Position numbers and translations under genes: made by a program. 64,000 nucleotides of DNA, from contig NC_051439.1 in the NCBI RefSeq assembly GCF_001649575.2, positions 12,600,754 through 12,664,753 on the forward strand, given 5' to 3'. Under the pieces are notes generated by a model. It saw only the letters and a list, made by a program, of their open reading frames with translations. It did no database searches and had not been told where the DNA came from. How positions within the stretch are numbered: the stretch's first letter is position 1; each line of letters starts with the position of its first letter. Origin of the DNA: Kryptolebias marmoratus. Its lineage: Eukaryota; Chordata; Actinopteri; Cyprinodontiformes; Rivulidae. Shown here piece by piece: positions 1 through 11,800 of the stretch.

Positions 1-456
1 AATCAGAATACTTTCAGATGTGATTGGATAGTTCTGGTCCTGTGTGGAAAATATCGGGATCTTATTGGCCGAGGGCTGTTTCTGCTGAATAGGAAACCAG
101 GAAGTGCTTCCCACCTTAAAGTGACGGTGGCCACCTAGCAAGGTAAACACCTACTAATGACCTACATTACATTGCTTTAGTGACAACGTAATTATTAGTA
201 TATGTGTAGCGGTGTGTATTTTCACGAAATAGCGTTTACTTAACCGCAGTTCAGCTCTTTGAATAACAGTCGAGCTGTTTGGGTTTTTTTTTTTTTTTTG
301 CAAAAAGATTGTCGCTGCTACTTGCAGCTCAGCCTGGCTCACACAGGCTTTCTGCAGGAGCCCAAACTACAGTTTCATAGGATGTAAGTTGCTTGTGTGT
401 GCGAAGGAATGAGGACAGCAGTGGTTGTTGAACTGCAGGGAGGTCCGGTGTGGGAG
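1..456. other. Upstream flank and probable 5' UTR/promoter of the pcmt-family gene
   Basis: No coding exon is recognisable here. A T-run lies at about 283-299. The sequence becomes CpG-containing and ORF-bearing from about 397, consistent with the 5' UTR of the adjacent methyltransferase. No TATA box is obvious. Confidence 0.3.
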
Positions 457-3266
457 ATGCGAGCAGCCTTGCCCCTGGCTGTCGTGGCTGTCCCCATGGG
501 TGTGCTGCTGTCCCGGACCATGGCGTGGATGTCCAGCGGCAAAACGCATCCAGAGCTCATCAGCAGGCTGAGGGGTAAGCATGGCAGGGATACGGGCTTG
601 GACCCGGCTTCTTCAGGTACTGAGTGCACCTATAGTCAGAGAAACTGCTAAACCAATGGCCTCATTAATGCTCAGGAGCATGCTCTGCAAGGATCTGTGT
701 CCCCATTTCACTTTATAACAAAAAGAGCAAACAAACTGAAAGTCACATGATGAGGAGTCATTTGAACCTGAAAGCCCCGATTCTGTTTTATATAACTTGC
801 TCATTTTGGTGGGGAGGAGGAGGATCTGGATTCTGTCAGTAAAATACTCTCTAACCTGTGCTTAATGAAGAGTAGACAGCTGTTTCTTTAGTGACGTAAT
901 CAGCAGGGGTATTTATATATATTATTCATATAGCACTTTTCAGCAACAAGGCGATTCAAAGTGCTTTACAACATTTTACACAAAAATACAAAGTCAAAAT
1001 GCACACAACTATATCTAAAATGTGAGCTGGGATAATCTAAATGAAATCCTGAAACTAAACATCTTAAATGAAAAACACACCCACAAGATAAACTGAGGAA
1101 AACCAAACTAAGATAGAATGAAAGCTAACATAAACTGAACTAGGATTTAAAAACCTCAGTTGATTAGACATGATAAGAACTAAACTACTCTACTGTAAGG
1201 CTAATTAAGAGTTAAATACATTTTAATGAAAGGCCAACTAAAATTGTCAGTTTATTAAAAAAAAAAGTGCCACTATTCTGCATGTTTTACTTGTTTCCCT
1301 GCTCCAACACACCTGATTCAGTAATTAAATCACCTCTTCATGTTCTGCAGAAGCCTGTTAATCACTCATTGATTCCAACCAGGTGTGTTGGAGCAGAGAA
1401 ACAAGGAAAACATGCAGGACGGTGGCCCTCGAGGACCAGTTTTGTCCACCCCTGCTATAAGGGATGTGTAACAATCGCAGCCAAATCTATTTTTACATGA
1501 GGCGAGTTTAGAAACGCACCGCCGCCCTGGTTTTTTTTTCAGCTGGAGACACGAGACGCCACGTCGAGAACAGTGAAAGCATTTATTCTTGCTGTGACCC
1601 AATAAAATAACACTCAAACAATCAGTTAAAATGTGTAAGTACTTTTACTCCGTTAAAGTCATTGAGTAGTCATTTTCGAAGACAGGGGACACCAGTTGTC
1701 TCTCGTGTGGCAGACTTAGGAGATGGCGCTCCTGGTTGTATACGGCAGCAAAATGGGACCTAAATTACTGACATGTCTGAAACCTGCGATCTCCCTTTTT
1801 GGTGCAGATCATGGATCCTGTACAGTTTTGTCGTTTGTTGACTTCCGTTGTCCCTTTCGATTCTCCAGATCATGGGATGATTCGTGACGACAGAGTGTTC
1901 GAGGCCATGCTGGCCACCGACAGGGGGCTTTACTCCAGAGACTATCCTTACGCAGATTCTCCACAGACCATAGGTACGCCGTCCGGTCTCACTTACAGGA
2001 CGTGCACGCTGATTAACAACATGAAAACCAAAGAATTATTATTGTACAGGTTCTCTGTAAACTTAGAGTTGTTGTCGTTTGATGTTTATTTCTCTCAGGC
2101 TTCAGGGCAACCATCAGCGCGCCCCACATGGTGAGTAACAAACGCTGAACTGGACTGTCAGCAATTAAGATTGAAGGAATTAAACTCTTCAGTTGTGCGC
2201 ATGCATACGAGTCATCAAATGTTTGTGCACGTGTGTTTATCGGCCTTACTTGTCAGCACGCGCACGCTCTGGAGCTGCTGAGCGACAAACTGACCGAAGG
2301 CGCCTCGGCGCTGGACGTGGGCTCAGGAAGTGGATATCTCACGGCCTGCTTTGCAAGAATGGTAAGCTCTAAAAAAATATGAACGCGTCAAGATTCTTTT
2401 ACAGTCCCAAATCTAACTTCAGATTTCCGTCTGACTTTGCGTTAAATAAATGCGCAGACAGGACCCGGTGGTAGAGTGGTCGGCATCGAGCACATCGATG
2501 AACTGGTGCAAATGTCAATAAAAAATGTGCACGCCGACGACCCCGAGCTGCTGTCTTCTGGGCGGATCCGATTCATTGGCAAGTCGGGAGAGTTTAAAGC
2601 GATGCCTTTCTCAAATATTGGTGTTTGACGTGCACATCGAGAGGCTGTGTTACCTGTGACACCCTGATGTGTTTGCAGTGGGAGACGGAAGGCTTGGCTT
2701 TCCGGAGGGAGCGCCGTACGATGCCATTCATGTCGGTGCAGCTGCAGCTACCATTCCCAAGGCTGTAAGGACACGCACACACAGTTTCTACTTTTGTGAA
2801 AATAGGAAATAGAATATCTTCATTCTAGTTCTACAATACATTTGGTTAATACAAATAATCCGATGTCGTTTAAGGAATCAAAAGTCAGTTTTAAGATGCA
2901 GAAACCCTTCAGACACACACCCTGAGTTGAACTGTATTTGTGGAGCTAAATTCGACTTCTTCATGTTGTCCGTTTTTCCTACCAAAGCTCCTGGAGCAGC
3001 TGAAGCCAGGAGGACGGCTGGTCCTCCCGGTGGGCCCTGAAGGTGGCAGTCAGGTGCTGGAACAGTACGATCGTCAAAGCGACGGCACCTTCCTCAAGAA
3101 AGCTTTGATGGGAGTGATTTACGTCCCCTTGACTGACAAGAGACATCAGTGGCCGGGGTAAGGAAAACGAGAAAACAACACATTCAGTTTATAGTTCCAA
3201 AACAGACAAAAAGAGTCACTCACCTTCGTGTTTGTCCGTCCTTGTTTCCTCAGAGGTGAGCTCTGA
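457..3266 (+). CDS. pcmtl: Protein-L-isoaspartate (D-aspartate) O-methyltransferase, PCMT1 family, eight exons
   Basis: The enzyme transfers a methyl group from S-adenosylmethionine to isoaspartyl residues in aged proteins, starting their repair. Coding exons read as 520-574 (or from 457), 1869-1973, 2099-2130, 2257-2361, 2458-2578, 2679-2764, 2988-3157 and 3254-3266; phases agree throughout and give 228 residues from the ATG at 520, the family's usual size. Visible motifs are [13 protein letters not shown] at the N-terminus, SAM motif I ([18 protein letters not shown]), the acidic post-I strand [18 protein letters not shown], and [12 protein letters not shown]. Two upstream in-frame ATGs (457, 493) would add a hydrophobic leader. 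The intron after 2578 has a GC donor (GCAAGT). The last exon has two acceptors: 3254 gives a GGEL end, 3290 an RWRW-type end, like the RDEL/RWK pair in human PCMT1. Family is certain; the choice of pcmtl over pcmt rests on locus context and is tentative. Confidence 0.88.
905..1260. repeat. Dispersed teleost-type repeat (AGCACTTT...AAAGTGCT motif), intronic
   Basis: The block starts with an ATATAGCACTTTTC-like segment and an AAAGTGCTTTACA segment about 40 bp later, then runs into AT-rich sequence ending in an A-run. This motif pair recurs widely in fish genomes. It lies in intron 1 of the methyltransferase gene and abuts the MITE fragment at 1267. The exact family was not determined. Confidence 0.45.
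1267..1454. mobile_element. hAT-like MITE, copy 1 (5' end degraded)
   Basis: It shares its core with the elements at 44434-44628 and 58821-59034: a block around CTGCTCCAACACACCTGATT, CTTCATGTTCTGCAGAAGCC, and a 3' terminal inverted repeat ending GAGGACCAG...CACCCCTG. The outer part of the left terminal repeat is replaced by an A-run, and no target duplication was found. Confidence 0.75.
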
Positions 3267-3485
3267 CTGCAGTGTGGTTGCCCCTGCAGGAGGTGGCGCT
3301 GGTGCTGCGCCTCTGGGTTCCCGTAGTTGTCCTCGCGGACCGAGCTCCAGCGTTTTACGGCCTTCTGCTCCACTGGCTCGACACCTAGCAACGTCCAAGG
3401 AGATTCCTGATCCCGAACAGCCTGCCTTTCCTTGAGAGCGGACGCAATAAGTGACCCCTGGGTTACTGATTACCGTGTTCCCACA

Positions 3486-3674
3486 GTCCTTGGAACGAAG
3501 AGGGCCGTCGATGAGGAAGAACTGTTGTTTATGAGAAAGCTTGTGAAACGAGGAGCTTTTACGCCTCGGAAGCAACGGGATATGTTTAAAACGCTTGTAG
3601 GGGATTTAAATGAATCTCAAGGGAATGTTTTGATGACAAACGCAGTAACAAGTGTGAACAAGCCACAAAACTAA
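3486..3674 (+). other. Unidentified ORF resembling a terminal coding exon
   Basis: After a possible acceptor (TTCCCACAG, ending 3486) an open frame of about 62 codons runs to TAA at 3672-3674. It is charged and looks protein-like (for example VDEEELLFMRKLVKRGAF and TPRKQRDMFKTLVGDLNES). An AATAAA lies at 3829-3834. The frame needs a phase-1 donor, so it cannot follow exon 7 of the methyltransferase (phase 2), although exons 1, 2 and 5 end in phase 1. I do not recognise the protein. It may be an alternative last exon, a relic of another gene, or chance. Confidence 0.3.
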
Positions 3675-4690
3675 TGAAATTGAACAATTAAGCATCTATA
3701 TTTTGCAGAAAGAATGGTTTTTACTTACATATACAGTATGTGTAGAATATACAGTTTGACAAAGGAAGGATGTGCCAAAAAAAGGGGGCATCTTTAACAG
3801 CACGAATAATGTAATTAAATATGTAAATAATAAAAAATATACTAAATGATTACTTAAAGTGGCTTGAAGCAGTTCTTTGGAATATCATAAAAGTAAAAAA
3901 GATTTAGTTTTTATTGTACGCATAGGGTGAGAAGGTTTGCTGATTGTTTTGTTTACAATATTTGTATTTTTTATTTTTAAATGCTGTGGGCTGGAAGGAC
4001 TCCTTACGAAATTCTCACAGAATTCAAGTGCTTCAATTAAGCAAAAATAAATAAGAAAATAAATCAAACAAATATATAAACAGTTTAACTGGTAGACATA
4101 CTGTACAGTCAGTTTTATATTTTTTTCTGGTTACCCTCACAATTATACTTTTTTTTTCTTTCTGGAAAAGTTACTGAAAACATTAAGACATGTCTTTTTT
4201 TGTGCTGAACACAAATTGGGTTAAATTAATCCCACAGATTAGGATTATTATTATCAAGAAATACAAAATGAATTAAAAAAAATAAAAACTAAAACCAAAA
4301 ACGCCTTTTTTTCTTCCTAAATGTAAACTAATTCTATCGAGCCATGTTTAGAAACTGGATAAAAAGTTAGAAGTGAAAATTAAACTTTAGAAATTGATAA
4401 AATAACTACAATGACTAATACAAAAGTTAAAAACGTTTGATAATAAAAATTGGAGAATTAAAAGACTACACGATAAGCCTACATATGACGTCATCATTGT
4501 GCGCATGTTCCAAGAAGGACCTACTCCAACCGGAGCAATGCACGTGAGTGCATTAGCTAGAAGTTCACTGTTTATGGTTGCCCAGGCTAACATTAAAGGA
4601 TATGTAACTCGCTTTATTTGTTGTCGTGGCTTTAATGAGCTTCGGGCTCGTTGTTTTGTTGATCTGCAGATAAAAAAAACCCGCCTGGCG
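3675..4690. other. AT-rich spacer between the methyltransferase gene and rpusd2
   Basis: The first part is probable 3' UTR with AATAAA at 3829-3834. The rest is strongly AT-rich with no coding signal. From about 4499 an open frame continues in phase into rpusd2 exon 1, but it is not protein-like before the ATG at 4691 and is more likely 5' flank or 5' UTR. Confidence 0.5.
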
Positions 4691-6667
4691 ATGGAGGAGG
4701 CGGAGGCTGAACACGCAGAAGCTCCGCCGGACGTAAACACGGAACCAGCGGCGGAAGAAGCCGGGGCGACGGCGAATGGAAAACGTAAAAGCGAGGAGCC
4801 GGATCCACCGGAGGAGGCAGGCGGCGGGGGGAAACGGCGGAGAGGAGCGGGGGGAAAGAAGCTCCGAGCGGGCGAGAGGTACATCCCGCCGCCGCAGAAG
4901 CGCAACCCGGGCGTCAGCTTCAGCCGGGAGCACTTCGACGAGACGTCCTACTACTTTGAGAGCGGGCTGCGGAAGGTGTATCCTTACTACTTCGACTTCA
5001 AGACCTACTGCAAAGGTCGGTGGATCGGGAAGACCCTCCGGGAGGTGTTTAGGAGCGAGTTCAGAGCTGAATCTGTGGAGTATTACGAGAAGGCGGTGAA
5101 AGAGGGTCGGATCCGGCTCAACGAGGCGCCCGTGAAGGACCTGTCTGTGGTGCTCAGGGTCAGTCTGATCACTCTGTCTGTCTGCACACATTCTGATGCT
5201 TCAAAGCACAGATCTGTCTCCTAGGAATGATCAGCTCACCTTAGCATTTCATGTTGAGCCAATATAAGTGAAGAAAACAACAAAATGCATTGATTTACAT
5301 GTTATTTATTGTGTTTATTTAATTGAAAATATGGTTTTGTTTTGTAAAATAATGACACGACGAGTCCCTGAGTGTTGCATGATTTTATTTCTGTAACCTG
5401 AGTGATAAAAGCCTTCAAAACTCTACGCTGTGAGACAATTCTGTTGGATCTTTGGTCCCACGACTCTCCTTCCTTCACAGAATAATGACCACATGAGGAA
5501 CACCGTGCACCGCCACGAGCCTCCTGTCGTCGGCACGCCACTGGAGATCCTGATGGACGACGGCGAAGTCGTCGTGGTTGACAAGCCCGCCTCCATCCCC
5601 GTCCACCCGTGCGGCCGCTTCCGCCACAACACGGTGATTTTTATCCTGGGCAAGGAGCACGGCATCTCGGAGCTCCACACCGTCCACCGGCTGGACAGGC
5701 TCACCTCCGGAGTGCTACTGTTCGCCCGCACTCTCCAGACGTCAAAGAAGCTCGACCAGATGGTGAGAGACAGACAGGTACGTTCAGGAGGGGGGTCGAC
5801 ATGATGCTTATCATTCACAGGGTGAGTTCTTCAGATGTTTGGTTTTGCCTCCAGCTTGAAAAGGAGTACGTGTGTCGAGTCGAGGGCGAGTTTCCCGACG
5901 GCGAGCTGGTCTGCGAGGAGCCCATCCTGGTGGTCGCCTTTAAAATCGGCCTCTGCAGAGTCGACCCGAAGGGCAAGGAGTGCCGGACGGCGTTCCGGAG
6001 GCTCAGCTTCAACGGCAAAACGAGCGTGGTCCGCTGCGCGCCCCTCACCGGGCGCACCCACCAGATCAGGGTCCACCTTCAGTACCTTGGCTTTCCCATC
6101 CTCAACGACCCCATCTACGGCTCGTCGGCGTGGGGTCCTCACAGGGGCAAAGGTGGGGTTGTGGGGAAGAGCAACGAGGAGCTGCTGCAGGCCTTAGTGG
6201 AGGAGCACCGCTCGCAGGAAAACCTCCATCTGCTGGACCTTATGGACGACTGCGCCGGGGTCCCGAAAGATTCAGGGAAGTCTTTTGAGGAAACGGACAA
6301 GTTGAGCGGTTCCTCTGAACCGACAAAGAGTGGGGAAAGTTGTCAAGGACGAGCAGAATACTGTGGCGGCGACGAGAGGCTAAACAGCTCAGAAACGGCT
6401 CGTCTTAATGCTAATAACAGCTCAATCCAAGAACTTCCAAATTCAGCAGAATCCGAGGGAAATCCGACCCAAGCGGACGCCGCCTCGCAGAAACTCCCCC
6501 CACAGAGCCGGGACCACCTGTGCAGCGAGTGTAAAGTGGTGCGACCGGACCCCACGAATAAGGAGCTCGTCATGTACCTCCACGCTTTACGCTACAAAGG
6601 ACCCGACTTTGAATATTCAACGCGATTACCCGACTGGGCCAAAGAGGACTGGGTGGAAACGGACTAA
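4691..6667 (+). CDS. rpusd2: RNA pseudouridine synthase domain-containing protein 2 (RPUSD2)
   Basis: The enzyme isomerises uridine to pseudouridine in RNA and belongs to the RluA-type family. Exons 4691-5158, 5481-5777 and 5855-6667 join in phase 0 to give 525 residues, against about 545 in human. The N-terminal 50-70 residues are acidic and then lysine/arginine-rich (KRKSEEP, GGGKRRRGAGGKK), a possible nuclear signal. Next come the conserved RYIPPPQKR and SREHFDETSYYFESGLRKV segments and an S4-like part ending VLR. The catalytic domain shows HRLDRLTSG, with the presumed catalytic Asp at about residue 228, and GRTHQIRVHL at about 321-330. The C-terminus keeps the Cys pair CSEC and the LHALRYKGPDFEY tail. 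The start at 4691 is the first ATG giving family-like sequence. Intron 2 is only 77 nt. An ATTAAA at 6795-6800 may be the poly(A) signal. Confidence 0.93.
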
Positions 6668-8802
6668 ATCTGTTCTGATCGCTTCGTGTTTGGAGCTGAA
6701 AATCTAAAAAAGTGGTTTTATTTTAAAGCTTTTGTTTTACTGCTGAATTGAAGTCAGTATATATATAGTTTTTTTTCCTTTGAGGGATATTCTAATTAAA
6801 TATCGTGGAAGGCTGTAATCTGCTGGAACAAGGAAAGAATTAAAACGAACTGGTGTGCAGGAAAATGTTTTATTTCAGTTTTTTTTGTGAAAAACTAATC
6901 ACACCTACAGTTGCACATAATAACAGTGATTACATGGACCTTTAGAGCCTGTGATTGTTTCGTCTGTAAGGCAGGTTGTTCTTAAAACAAAGGCTCTGTG
7001 ATTACCTTTTTTATTTAAAAAAAAAAAACCTGCTCGTAGGCACATTTTCTGTTAAATCTTTTCTTTTCATGCTGAGCCACGATCACAGCCACTTGGACCC
7101 GATTGGCTTTTATACCCCACTATCATTTAAGGGAACATTTAAATAGAAATGACTTTTACCTCGCACAAAACACACTTTGAGCGAGACGACGCTCGGGGAC
7201 CATGCTGTTGATGCGATAAATACTGGATGACGTGGCAGAAAACAGGCTGAGGTGGAACGAGATAACATGTGGCAAAATGTGTGCTTATAACAGACATGAG
7301 GCAAAAAAACACCCACAGATAGATTCATTTAAAGCATGTGGAGTGAAGAATTGAAGCCGGAGACTTCTTCAATAAACTGGTTTTGCATTATTTAAAAAAG
7401 AAAATTGAACAAATTACTGATATAACTGGTGAGCAGGACTCAGAAATCACATTTAAAGTCATTCAAACACTTCAAGCTGCTGTGATAAGCTCTAATACAG
7501 ACGTCTGTGTTTTTTTACATGCAGCTCTGTCTCATAATGTTACAGAATGGACGCTTCGTGTCCCCCAGCAGCTTTCAATGCCGGTTTATTTGACGAGCAG
7601 GCTCCAAATGTTAGTTAACTTGTTGGAAACGTGACCCGAAGGTGACATACTTGACCGCGGAAACGTGTGTAAACAGATAATTCTCTCTTTTTGTATCCGA
7701 AACCCTCTTTAAAATCAAGCAGTTTGGCACTGACAGTACACGCGTTAATTACCAGGACTTTAGATTTAAAAAAACAAACAAAAAAAGCACATGGATCAGA
7801 CTTTCTAACCTACCCTGATCACCAAACACACTGAGCAGAAATAACCAGCAGAAATCTTATATTTCTCCACACAAAATATATCTTCTATAAATCACATCAC
7901 AATATATACTTATATTTTTTTTAATATTTGGTCATTTCAACCCTTTAAGGAATTACAAATCCTCACTGAGCTCCCAAATATTTATTGCTGATAACCTTCT
8001 GAGGTTCGGTCGTTTGACGACCAGTTCTACTAAAATCTGATATTAGGAGAGGAAAGAAAAGCATCTTAATGTGTGCAAAAATAAATATACTAATGCACGT
8101 AGCAAGGAACGCACAGCTAACAGCTTTAAATGTAACTTCACAGTAAAAAATATAGTTTTTGACAAAATCAAAAAGGCCAAGGAGGAAATAAAAGGTGGAT
8201 TTCTGGCAGAAATGCTGGATTGAAGTGACCGCTGAGGTATTTATTCTGACGCTACAGGAGAAGTCGGAGCATAAAGTGCAAAAAACACATAGGACATATT
8301 ATAGGAAAATAAGACTGCTGTGTGTCATGATTCAGCAAAACCTATCAAATAAGTTCAAAATTAGATTAAAAAGTGTGATTCCTACACCTCTTTATAAAAG
8401 ATGATCTTATCAAAAATGAGTTGGTGAAATTTGAGAGCCAAACTTACAAATGTAGTCATGTATTTAGAGGAGATTCCCATAATATATATATGTTTTTCTT
8501 TTAATAGAGTCAACAACATGAACCAGGAAGTTGAAGTTAACGGAGTATAAATGGCTCGTTGGGGTAAATTCCAGCTTGGAGCACAGAGTTCAGACTGTTT
8601 CAGTAAAAAGGTCGACGGGGCCCAGGCACAAAGGGAGTTCTGCAGCTGAACTGAATCGAGCGTTCAAACCAACATGCTGTCGCATGCTACGTTCACGCGT
8701 GGCTTTAGTTCCCCTTTAAAGGGTTTTTTCACAAAATCTGACAGTTTCGGTTTCTCGCGATTTGTTTCGTGAATCGGGGGGCGGCGGGTGCACAGCGCTC
8801 GC
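6668..8802. other. Convergent 3' flanks of rpusd2 (+) and disp2 (-)
   Basis: No coding exon was found. The interval holds the rpusd2 3' UTR (ATTAAA at 6795-6800) and probably the long disp2 3' UTR. Minus-strand AATAAA signals are at 6869-6874 and 7585-7590. The sequence is AT-rich with short A/T runs. Confidence 0.5.
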
Positions 8803-11800
8803 TCAGCATGCGTCCTCCCGGCGCCCGTCTCGCTTGATCCAGACGTCCGGCAAATCGGGTTTGCTGTTGGGCAGTACAACCACCTCCAAGCCGCGGCTGG
8901 CGCGCGCCTCGTAAACGGGCTCCTTCAGCGACAGCCTCAGCGTGTCCCGCCTGCCGTTGAGGCGCCCTGGCTGGAGCTCGGCCTCGGGGCGCCGCGGGGC
9001 GGAGGGTCCTGCGTCGGCGTCGCTCAGACACGTGTCGCAGGAGTCCTCCGGACCCTCGCAGGAGCTCTGAGACTGGGAGGAGGAGAGGAGCTCTTCGTCG
9101 TGACCTTGACTCTCCTTTGTGGGGTTTTCCTCCTTGCAGACGGACGGCTGGTCGGTGGTCTCCATTGTGTGGCTGATTATGGTCTCCTCGATGCTCGAGG
9201 TCGAGGAGCAGGAGGTGTTGCTCCACTGCTTCCCCCCGACCGACTGGCCCATGCAGGCTTTACACAGCAGCCTTCCCGTAGCGAGGTCTTCCTGCAGCAG
9301 GCCAGCAGGGCGGAGGCTGTTTCCTCTGTAAGGAGACGAGGTCTGGACGGCCGGCGGCTGCTGACCCAAACGATGGCCGCACACCTCGTCGCTCTCCCTG
9401 TCCGTGCCATTCTCGGCGCCGCCGCAGTACTCGATCTCGTTCGAGAGCACGGAGGGCCGGTTGGACAGCTTGCTGGTGTACGTGCTGTTCTCAAAGCTGT
9501 CGCTCAGGCGATAGGCCAGCGGCTGCAGCTCGTACTGCTCCGCCCCCGCGCCCCCGGCCTGCTTCTGTCGGTGCTGGTGCCGGTGCTCGGGGTAAAGGTA
9601 ACCGGCCGCCTCTTTGTCGTGGCTCCGTCCCCCCCTGGCTCTGCCGAAGGCCCCGTTGGCGGCCGAAGCCGGCGAGGGCTCCGGGTAAGCGGCCAGGGCG
9701 GCGTCCGCCCGCGTGGGGCCGCACGGCAGCGCCACCGTGCCGCAGTTTTCCCTGGGGCCGAAGAAACAGCACAGGGACTGGAAGAAGAAGGTGGCGAAGC
9801 CGCACGCCACGCACTTCACCAGAAACAGGAAGATGCCCGTTTTCCTGAAATGCAGGACGGTGGCGGGCAGCATGGCGACCCCCACGAAGAAGAACGCCGC
9901 GGAAACGGTCGCCACGGGACAGCCCATCTTTTTAGTGGCGTGCGCGACTTTCCCGATTTTGTCCGAATGAGGAGCCAGGCTGTAGGAGATGCAGTAATTC
10001 GCCACAAAGTCGACAGACAGGCCCGCGGCCGAGGAGATAAACAGAGCCTCCACGCCACTCAGCTGCCACTCCAGAAGGACAAGGAGGCCGATGGTGACGA
10101 ACACGCTCCCGCCGACAGCGACAGTGGCGTAGACGCTCAGCGGAATATTCCAGGTAGTTGAAAGGAACAAAACGAACGTGAGCGCTACAGAGAAGCCAGC
10201 TACAAGCAGCGTCTCTGAGCTTAAAGACTGCTGCAGGTCGAAGAGCGCCAGCTGGCTGATGAACCAGCCGTTCTCCAGGCCCGGTGGCGCTCCGGACATC
10301 TCTTTGTTGAACCACGTCAGGATCTCCCTGTAAAACACGCTGGTTCGGCTGAAGTTGAAGCTGTAGAGGTACGTGGTTCTGAACGCCAGCACCAGGGCGG
10401 CGATCCTGCCGTCCGGCTGGAAGTACGCCCCCCCGCCGTTCGCCGGCAGGCCCCCGGCGTACTTCTCTGCCAGCATCATGGCGAAGCAGCTCTCGAAGGC
10501 GCCGGGGGGGAAAGGGAACGGGGCGTCGCCACAGCAGAACGGAAGGGCGTCGTCGTTTTCTGAGCACGGCCTGACAGAGACCCAGCTCACCAGCTGCTCC
10601 ACAAGACAGATATTATCCGCTGTGTCATCTTTGCTCTCCGGCGCCGGCGGGGAATAAAAGCTCTGGTTCTGGACCCGTCTACACAGGTCCCTCAACCAAA
10701 CCTGAGCTTCAGGCCGACTCATGTTGAAGTCCGGGTCGAAAACCAAAGAGCTGTTGCTGTTCGGGTCAAAGTGATCCCCGTTATCAGTCGGCTTGACGCC
10801 CCAGACCAGCGTCAGCGCCACGGCTCGGTCCTCCCCGCTCCTCTGCCTTTCGAACATGAACATGTGGCGATACTCGGCGTCGTACCTCTCAAACGGGTGG
10901 CTGGAGCGGAACAGCTGGGCGACCCAGCTATCCAGGGTGGGCAGCTTCATGCCCGGGTCGACGCAGGACATGTACGTGCCCCCGGCGGCAAGCACGGCGA
11001 ACCAGCACACCCAGATGTAGCGAAACTTGACAACCCCGCACGGCAGGATTTTCAGGAACAACAAGCTGGACGTGTCCGAGAGGGCCCGCTTCAGCTCCCG
11101 CAGCTTCCGCGCCGCGCCAAAGATGCAGCGCTCGCGCGAGCCCGCGTCCCACAGGCCGCCGGCGCCTTTGGAGCAGCAGGGCTTCCACGCCTGCGCCGCC
11201 AGCGGCGCAGTGCCGCGGCGCTCGCGCAGAACGAACGCGCACGGCAGCCACACCAGGGCCAGCAGCGAGCTGACGAGCGAGGACGTGCCGAGGTAGACGG
11301 AGAAGCATCTGATCGCCGTGATGCTGCTGAGGTAACCGGAGAAGAACGCCGCGCTGGAGGTCAGCCCTGACGCCAAAATCAGGTAGCCCATTTCCTGCAG
11401 CGCTCGGGTCACTCTCTTCTCCAGGGAGGCCGAGGGGTTCTGGGTCAGCTGCAGGTTCCAGAAGTCAGAAAAGATAAAAACCTGGTTGGAGCAGCTTCCC
11501 AAGAGAATCAGAGCTGCCGAGAAGTTGACCATGGGGAAGAAAGTCAGGCGAAACGCGACCTTGTAGAAGAAATACGAGGTTAGAAGTGAAGCAGTGATCG
11601 CTAGAAGAGACACTGCTACAATGAGGACAGAGTGGAGATATAAAGCCATGGTGGACAGAAGAGACAAAACCGCTAGGACGGGGTATATCGAGTCTCTCGC
11701 CAGGTAATATCTAAACAGGATCTTCTTGATGCCGAAGTCGATGCCGGTGATGGTTGTGTTGTTGTACGTCAGGTCCCTGCCCTCCAGACTCTTCATGTAT

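Noticed and set aside
4499..4690. Upstream start for rpusd2 adding 64 residues
   Set aside because: The added residues are not similar to RPUSD2 and the segment is AT-rich; the ATG at 4691 is preferred.
8788..10161. 457-codon open frame on the plus strand
   Set aside because: It is antisense to the disp2 last exon, whose frame matches DISP2 throughout. It is arginine/glycine-rich with no recognisable family, a GC-bias shadow.
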